Positions 58,390-64,000 of a DNA stretch of 64,000 nucleotides are shown here, piece after piece. The notes under the pieces are model-generated. The model made no database searches, was not told the origin of the DNA, and saw only the letters and a program-made list of their open reading frames with translations. The translations under genes were made by a program, and so were the position numbers. The DNA is from an uncultured Spirochaeta sp. GTDB lineage: Bacteria > Spirochaetota > Spirochaetia > DSM-27196 > Alkalispirochaetaceae. The stretch covers positions 1 to 64,000 of the forward strand of contig CAJWEZ010000001.1 of assembly GCA_913030605.1 (NCBI GenBank), read 5' to 3'. Positions within the stretch are counted from its first letter, which is position 1, and each line of letters starts with the position of its first letter.

Positions 58390-59081
58390 GCGTGATTGGA
58401 ATCCAGGCGATAGCCGGCACCTCGCGCGGTGGCAATAATTCGGGCTTCTCGGGGATCGTCTTCGATCTTCCTGCGGAGTCTGCGAACGTGCACATCAACG
58501 ACACGCTCATCGATGTAGTAGTCGTCACCCCAGGCGTGGTCGATCAACTGATCTCGACTGAGGACTCGCCCGCTGTTGCGGGAAAGGGTGAGGAGCAAGT
58601 CAAACTCTATCGGAGTCAGGCTCAGTATTGTCGCATCTTTCCACGCTTGTCTGCTGCCCGGGTCGACGGTGATTCGGGAAAATCTAATAACGTCGCCCGG
58701 GTCGCCGTCCGCTCCCCGACCGCGCCGAAGGAGAACGCCGACCCGAGTTACAACCTCCCGGGGACTAAATGGTTTTACGACGTAGTCATCTGCCCCCATT
58801 TTGAGTCCCACGAGACGGTCGGACTCCTCGCCCTTGGCGCTGAGCATGAGCACCAATACGGAGGAGTCCTGCCGGAGTCGTCTTAATACTTCTATTCCAT
58901 CAATTCCTGGGAGCATAATATCAAGAATAACAACGTCAGGCTTAAATATCTGTACCCTCGGGAGCACCCAATCGCCTTCGGTTACTGACTCCGTGGCGTA
59001 TCCTTCATTTTCCAGATACGCCTTTAGTGTCTTCTGTATGCCGGCCTCATCGTCAACGATGAGAATGCGCTCACCGGCCAT
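58386..59081 (-). CDS. OmpR-family response regulator
   Basis: 231 aa; 'ERILIVDDEAGIQKTLKAYLENEGYATESVTEGDWVLPRVQIFKPDVVILDIMLPGIDGIEVLRRLR' and winged-helix C-terminus. Confidence 0.95.
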   Translation of the reverse strand: MAGERILIVDDEAGIQKTLKAYLENEGYATESVTEGDWVLPRVQIFKPDVVILDIMLPGIDGIEVLRRLRQDSSVLVLMLSAKGEESDRLVGLKMGADDYVVKPFSPREVVTRVGVLLRRGRGADGDPGDVIRFSRITVDPGSRQAWKDATILSLTPIEFDLLLTLSRNSGRVLSRDQLIDHAWGDDYYIDERVVDVHVRRLRRKIEDDPREARIIATARGAGYRLDSNHA

Positions 59082-59102
59082 AAGCTACCCTGCTAATCGA
59101 AT

Positions 59103-59798
59103 TCACCGCAGCTCCTTTTTAATTTGACGATACTCTTCTTGAGAAAGCTCGCCCCTGGCATAGCGAGCCTGCAGGATGGCGACGGCGCTCTCACCTGATT
59201 TGCCCGATTGCGAGCCGTGTCGGGGCGTCCTGGTCCGCACGAGCGCTACAATGATAGCGACTATCAGTACCAAAACGAGAAGTCCGATAATCCAGAGGTA
59301 GGTACCGGCCTGCCGACTAAACGGCGTTCCGCCGTACCAGCTTCCCCGATCACCCCAGGTTTCCGACCAGGGTCCGTTACGGTCCGCGCCCCAGTTCCAG
59401 CCACCCATCATACCGGGGCCCATCATTCCGAACCCCATCATTCCGGGGCCGAAGGAGGCGAGATTACCGTCATTTTGAAGGTAGTTATATCCAAGCCAGG
59501 CGTGCGTGGAGGCAAGCTCAGCGGAGCCTTCGCCTCCCATCATTCGATCCATCCATTCGTGCCGCTCGTCGTCCGCAATCATGAGGCCCATGACGCCGTC
59601 TCCGAGCTCTTCAAGGAGATCCCGGTCGACCGCATTGGCGTCAATTTGGCCGACCCGTTCTACTCCCTGAACCTGTATGATCTGTTGGAGAATTTCCTCG
59701 ACGTCGCGTCCGTGTGCATCCTCCTGAGCAGTGGCAATTCCCGCTACAAAAAAAGCCAGTGCCACCGCAAACAAGAACGATTTTCGACTATAAATCAT
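59103..59798 (-). CDS. Exported protein with TM and C-terminal SHOCT domain
   Basis: 231 aa; signal peptide; GMMGFGMMGPGMMGGWNWG; C-term AVAILQARYARGELSQEEYRQIKKELR (SHOCT). Confidence 0.8.
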   Translation of the reverse strand: MIYSRKSFLFAVALAFFVAGIATAQEDAHGRDVEEILQQIIQVQGVERVGQIDANAVDRDLLEELGDGVMGLMIADDERHEWMDRMMGGEGSAELASTHAWLGYNYLQNDGNLASFGPGMMGFGMMGPGMMGGWNWGADRNGPWSETWGDRGSWYGGTPFSRQAGTYLWIIGLLVLVLIVAIIVALVRTRTPRHGSQSGKSGESAVAILQARYARGELSQEEYRQIKKELR

Positions 59799-60064
59799 TA
59801 CTCTCCACCTCTTATGTCCGACAACATGCTTCGGTACTCTTCCCTGGAAATTTCACCTTTCGCGTACCGTTCCTTAAGTATCTCCGCCGGGTCACGTCGG
59901 CCTGATCCGCCGGGGGAAAGCCCGTCTCCATCGGTTCGACGGATAATCCACCGTATGAAGAAGAATCCTCCGATGAGAATTACCGCTATCAGCAGGATGG
60001 AGACGATACCGCCTCCGTATCCAAATCCCATGCCGGTTCCCCAGCCCCAGTTGTTGTGCATCAT
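59798..60064 (-). CDS. Small membrane protein with SHOCT domain
   Basis: MMHNNWGWGTGMGFGYGGGIVSILLIAVILIGGFFFIRWIIRR...AEILKERYAKGEISREEYRSMLSDIRGGE. Confidence 0.8.
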   Translation of the reverse strand: MMHNNWGWGTGMGFGYGGGIVSILLIAVILIGGFFFIRWIIRRTDGDGLSPGGSGRRDPAEILKERYAKGEISREEYRSMLSDIRGGE

Positions 60065-60086
60065 GTATTGTTCCTCCAAGTCAAAC

Positions 60087-60269
60087 TTAATTCAGATCTC
60101 GTCTGAGTCGCTCGTATTCTTCCCGGTCGATTTCACCCCGGGCGTAGCGCTCGTTGATAATATCGATCGGCACCTTTCGATCGGCGCCATCGAGAGACGC
60201 CGGGATCAATCCGTTCTTGTACATAAGGTATCCCACTGCAAGCAACACAATAATCAGTAAAAGTCCCAT
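60087..60269 (-). CDS. Small membrane protein with SHOCT domain
   Basis: MGLLLIIVLLAVGYLMYKNGLIPASLDGADRKVPIDIINERYARGEIDREEYERLRRDLN; RBS ggaggaaac. Confidence 0.75.
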   Translation of the reverse strand: MGLLLIIVLLAVGYLMYKNGLIPASLDGADRKVPIDIINERYARGEIDREEYERLRRDLN

Positions 60270-60365
60270 TGTTTCCTCCTGGTGGTACAAATCATATCCA
60301 TTCAATGTTACATTCCGGCGACCCCTATGTTGCGATCATGTTACAATTACCAAAAATCGGGACGG

Positions 60366-62396
60366 TCAGGCCGTCGCCTCTTCCAATTCCTCTTTCTTGA
60401 CGCGCAATAGCCGTGCGTTTACGGCAACAATCACGGTGGAAAGGGACATCAGAATGGCACCAACCTCCGGCGAAAGCACAATACCGGCGCTACTGTATAG
60501 AACACCCGCTGCCAGGGGGATGGCTACCACGTTGTAACCCGTTGCCCATATCAGGTTCTGCACCATTTTTCGATAAGTAGCCCGACCAAAGAGAATTAAC
60601 GCGGTAATATCGAGGGGGTTGGAGTTGACCAGGATAATATCGGCCGTTGCGGCGGCAACGTCCGTTCCGGATCCGACGGCAATGCCGATCTGTGCCTGGG
60701 CGAGGGCCGGAGAATCGTTGACCCCGTCACCGGTCATGGCGACGTATTCTCCCTTGGCTTGTAACTCCTTCACCTTTTCCTGCTTCTGATCGGGAAGGAC
60801 CTCCGCAAAGAACCCATCCATTCCGAGTTCCTCCGCGACAGCTTCGGCGGTCTCCCGGTTATCTCCGGTGAGCATCCAGCATTCGATTCCCCGTTTTTTC
60901 AGCGCCTGAATCGCCCGGTAGGACTCCGGTCGAATGGTATCGGAAAGAGCCACGGATCCCGCAACTTCGCCGTCAACGAGGACGAAGACGCGTGTGACTC
61001 CGCCCCTGCGTTCCGCTCCCTGCGGCCTGTTGAGCCCCTGTTCTTCCAGATACCCCGGGCTCACCACCTGGACGCGCTTACTCCCGACGGTACCGGAGAC
61101 GCCTTTGCCCTTAATCGCCTCGAAGTCATCGACCGATTTGATGGTGATTCCGTCGCTCTTCGCTTTTGTCACAATTCCCTTACCGATGGGGTGTTCCGAC
61201 TGCCCCTCCAAGGCTGCCGCAAATGAGAGAATTTCCTTTTCTGTGTACGGACCGCTATGGACATTCACGGAGTTAACCTCGAAGGTTCCCTTGGTAAGCG
61301 TTCCCGTTTTATCAAAGAGGACCGCGCTTATCTTCCGGGCGTTTTCAAAGGCGGTGCGGTTGCGAATCAGCAGGCCGTTCTGGGCGGACTTGGCGGTGGA
61401 CTGTGCTACCACCAATGGTATCGCCAGCCCTAAAGCGTGGGGGCACGTAATGATCATGACCGTCGCCATCCGGGCAATGGAAAACTGCAACCCCTGCCCG
61501 GCAAACAACCACGCCACGAGGGTCGATAAACCCACCGTTATCGCGACAATCGTAAGCCAGAGCGCTGCACGATCTGAAAGTGCCTGCGTCTTGGACTTAG
61601 CTGCCTGGGCCTCTCTGACCATATTGATGACTTTTGAAAGGTAGGAATCTTCGCCCGAACTTTCCACCCGGAGTTCCATCGATCCGTCGCCGTTAATAGA
61701 ACCTCCGATGAGCTGATCCCCCGCTTCCTTGCGAACCGGGCGAGACTCGCCGGTCAACATCGACTCGTCCACATAGCTCGAACCGCGAGAAATCACCCCG
61801 TCGGAAGGTATTTTCTCTCCCGGCTTGATGACCAGGATATCACCCTTCCTGATCTCCGAGAGAGGAACGTCCGTAACGTCGTCTCCCGACTTTCTGTGAG
61901 CTTCATTCGGCATGAGTTGGGCAAGCTTCTCAAGGGCGGACGACGCACCCAATACCGAGGCCATTTCAATCCAGTGGCCCGCAAGCATAATCGCGATTAA
62001 GGTTGCCAATTCCCAATAAAAGGGTGTCCCTTCGAGACCGAACGTTACGGCCGCGCTGTAGACATACGCGACCGTTATGGCGAGACCGATAAGGGTCATC
62101 ATGCCCGGTGCTTTCTGCTTGAGTTCGCCTACCAGACCGCTAAGGAAGGGCCAGCCGCCATATACAAATATGATCGTGGCCAGGCCAAAGACGACATAAT
62201 CCGCTCCGGCAAAGGTGAACGAAAAGCCGAGGAACTGCTGAATGAGTTCCGATAACGCGAGGACCGGAATGGTGAACACCAGGGTCACGTAAAACCGCGT
62301 TCGGAAATCACGGATCATCATCCTGTGATGTTCATTGTGGTCATGGTGTTGATCACCGTGGTGATTGTGGTGATTGTGGTCAACCTGCTTACTCAT
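60366..62396 (-). CDS. copB: Copper-translocating P1B-type ATPase, CopB-like (CPH motif, His-rich N-terminus)
   Basis: MSKQVDHNHHNHHGDQHHDHNEHHRMMIRDFRTRFYVTLVFTIPVLALSE; MIITCPHALGLAIPLV; DKTGTLTKG; MTGDGVNDSPALAQAQIGIAVGSGTDVA. Confidence 0.93.
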   Translation of the reverse strand: MSKQVDHNHHNHHGDQHHDHNEHHRMMIRDFRTRFYVTLVFTIPVLALSELIQQFLGFSFTFAGADYVVFGLATIIFVYGGWPFLSGLVGELKQKAPGMMTLIGLAITVAYVYSAAVTFGLEGTPFYWELATLIAIMLAGHWIEMASVLGASSALEKLAQLMPNEAHRKSGDDVTDVPLSEIRKGDILVIKPGEKIPSDGVISRGSSYVDESMLTGESRPVRKEAGDQLIGGSINGDGSMELRVESSGEDSYLSKVINMVREAQAAKSKTQALSDRAALWLTIVAITVGLSTLVAWLFAGQGLQFSIARMATVMIITCPHALGLAIPLVVAQSTAKSAQNGLLIRNRTAFENARKISAVLFDKTGTLTKGTFEVNSVNVHSGPYTEKEILSFAAALEGQSEHPIGKGIVTKAKSDGITIKSVDDFEAIKGKGVSGTVGSKRVQVVSPGYLEEQGLNRPQGAERRGGVTRVFVLVDGEVAGSVALSDTIRPESYRAIQALKKRGIECWMLTGDNRETAEAVAEELGMDGFFAEVLPDQKQEKVKELQAKGEYVAMTGDGVNDSPALAQAQIGIAVGSGTDVAAATADIILVNSNPLDITALILFGRATYRKMVQNLIWATGYNVVAIPLAAGVLYSSAGIVLSPEVGAILMSLSTVIVAVNARLLRVKKEELEEATA

Positions 62397-62512
62397 ACGT
62401 GGCTCCTTTCGAAGGGCGCTGTGTACCTCTTCCGGACTCATCAGGAGCCCGGATTAATCAGCCGTATCGCCCTTCGATTAAAAAAGATTCATATACTGAT
62501 ATTAAGATAATA

Positions 62513-62527
62513 TACCCCAAGGGGGTA
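62513..62527 (-). promoter_or_regulatory. CsoR-type operator TACCCCAAGGGGGTA upstream of copB
   Basis: Palindromic 15-mer in copB/csoR divergent intergenic region. Confidence 0.75.
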
Positions 62528-62585
62528 TGTCAAGTGATAAACTCGGATGAGACGCTTGTGTCGACGAGTGAGGGTTGATAGTATA

Positions 62586-62600
62586 TACCCTACCGGGGTA
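62586..62600 (+). promoter_or_regulatory. CsoR-type operator TACCCTACCGGGGTA upstream of csoR
   Basis: Palindromic 15-mer 34 bp before csoR ATG. Confidence 0.75.
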
Positions 62601-62634
62601 TAAAAACATATGAACCGACAATCAGAGGTACGGC

Positions 62635-62913
62635 ATGCTTGACGATAAACAAAAAAAGAGTATACGCGATCGCTTAAGCAGGATTCGGGGCCAGCTCGGC
62701 GGGGTCAGTAAAATGGTTGAAACAGATCGATACTGCTTAGACATACTGAACCAGACTTCGGCCGTAGTCGCGGCGATACGCAACGTCGAGAACATCGTTC
62801 TCCAGAATCATCTTGACACCTGTGTCGCCGATGCGATTCGAAGCGAGAATCTCACCGAGCAAACGGAAAAGCAAAAAGAGATCATGAGTATGCTCGGTAC
62901 ATATCGTCGGTAG
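62635..62913 (+). CDS. csoR: CsoR-family copper-sensing repressor, copy 2
   Basis: 92 aa; MLDDKQKKSIRDRLSRIRGQLGGVSKMVETDRYCLDILNQTSAVVAAIRNVENIVLQNHLDTCVADAIRSEN; divergent from copB. Confidence 0.92.
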   Translation: MLDDKQKKSIRDRLSRIRGQLGGVSKMVETDRYCLDILNQTSAVVAAIRNVENIVLQNHLDTCVADAIRSENLTEQTEKQKEIMSMLGTYRR

Positions 62914-63545
62914 AAGGAAACGGAGTACGAATACCCATTCGACACCACAAAAAAGGCTACCGGTACCGAACGATCCGGAGATGGTCGCGTTGGTACCGGC
63001 ATTTCGCCCGCTCCGGATCACGAATGTGCGGACCGCTTACCAGTACCTCCGGACTGTAGGAATTCTCGTATACCCCTGGGATCGGTCGGGTTACGTATGC
63101 CCTGGCGGGCAGAGTCAAACACTTTCCCTTTACCCATGTTCCGCTCGACAACTTTGGTAATATTCTGAACGGACTGAAGCTTTGCCGTACCCCGCGATAT
63201 CTCGCCGGGAAGGACGATCTCATCGGTTGCCCGTGGGGACATCAACGCGGCAGCGGGTGGTTGTTCCTGAGTCCTCTACATCCACTCATTCAATAACCGC
63301 CCGAAACAGTCTTATCGGACGCCGCCGTCATGGCTGTGTCCGGTTCGCCCTCGATACACTGTACATACGATACCTCGTATGGGTAACATCGTACCGGACG
63401 CTCATTCATAGAGGAAATCGGTGTTTATAATTGATCAGTGGGGAAAAGCAACAAATATGGAAGTGATCCATGGTGAGGGCACCTTCGATGCAATTACCCC
63501 GATATGGTATCGAACAAGCAGCGTAAGCGCCTCGGAGATGCGGTA

Positions 63546-63986
63546 ATGGGAGGCGGAGCTGTTTTGAAAAGTCCGACGGGCCGTTTCCTTCTGCGACTGT
63601 TCTTCATTTCCGTGGTCGTCAACTATGTTTGGGAGATGGCGCAAATGCCGCTCTACGAGAATATGCCCTTCAGTGAGCTTTCGAGCTGGTTAATCTGTTT
63701 GAGAGCGAGCTTAGGAGACGGGCTGATCATTGTCGCCATCTGGGCGACGGGGTATCTATTCTATCGCTCACTGGACTGGTTTCGTCCGCTCACCGCCGGA
63801 AATGTGGCGATCTTGGCAATTGTCGGTGCGGTTATCGCCGCCGCTATCGAGTTCCACGCTCTCGCGACCGGTCGTTGGGTATACTCCTCGCTCATGCCGA
63901 TGGTACCGCTCCTCGGTATTGGAGTTTCACCTTTTGTTCAGCTACTCGTCCTACCCTGGCCGTTAATGCTACTGGCAAAGAGGTAG
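63546..63986 (+). CDS. Uncharacterised multi-pass membrane protein
   Basis: MGGGAVLKSPTGRFLLRLFFISVVVNYVWEMAQMPLYENMPFSELSSWLICLRASLGDGLIIVAIWATGYLFYRSL... four TM-like segments. Confidence 0.55.
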   Translation: MGGGAVLKSPTGRFLLRLFFISVVVNYVWEMAQMPLYENMPFSELSSWLICLRASLGDGLIIVAIWATGYLFYRSLDWFRPLTAGNVAILAIVGAVIAAAIEFHALATGRWVYSSLMPMVPLLGIGVSPFVQLLVLPWPLMLLAKR

Positions 63987-64000
63987 TTGCGACCAACCGT

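Noticed and set aside
62957-63245. Minus-strand ORFs at 62957..63245 as a gene
   Set aside because: No recognisable family, poor start context, in a low-density region; left unassigned.
53593-63501. 15-bp exact direct repeat gatgcaattaccccg (53593-53607 and 63487-63501) flanking the copper island, as attL/attR
   Set aside because: An exact 15-mer shared between two places in 64 kb is expected by chance, the match does not extend, and no integrase is present. Worth rechecking only if the tRNA-like scar is confirmed.

Overview
Most of this window reads as a GC-rich bacterial chromosome. Gene content (RbsR-D-C-B-A-C, F-type ATPase, OmpA/FlgD-like lipoprotein) looks spirochaete-like, but that assignment is inference. 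Positions 1-~1365 are different: the minus strand encodes an uninterrupted stretch of spectrin repeats colinear with animal/choanoflagellate alpha-spectrin. It is fused abruptly to a bacterial PEGA-like C-terminus, so it is either a chimeric join/contaminant or a very unusual transfer. Backbone (about 1.4-45.7 kb): ribose ABC operon, nitronate monooxygenase, OmpA-FlgD/Ig-like lipoprotein, MBL and Ldh-type enzymes, aldehyde dehydrogenase, PAS/HisKA_2 kinase, RND efflux pair, GtrA/GT2/GT39 glycosylation genes, a complete F1Fo ATP synthase operon (31.2-38.1 kb), a Crp/Fnr regulator and a P1B ATPase. The most striking bacterial observation is that the ATP synthase alpha subunit (729 aa) carries a C-terminal PTS EIIA type-2 (PtsN-like) domain with the phospho-acceptor-type 'LPH' motif. 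In the same operon the epsilon subunit is short and lacks the C-terminal inhibitory helices. About 45.8-64 kb is a lower-GC accessory region with IS256-, IS91- and IS3-family elements, a YoeB/YefM-type toxin-antitoxin pair, truncated genes, possible attC-like remnants, and a copper-resistance island (CopB-type ATPase, three SHOCT-tail small proteins, CopRS-like two-component system, CopZ, two CsoR-like repressors, three matching 15-bp operator palindromes).
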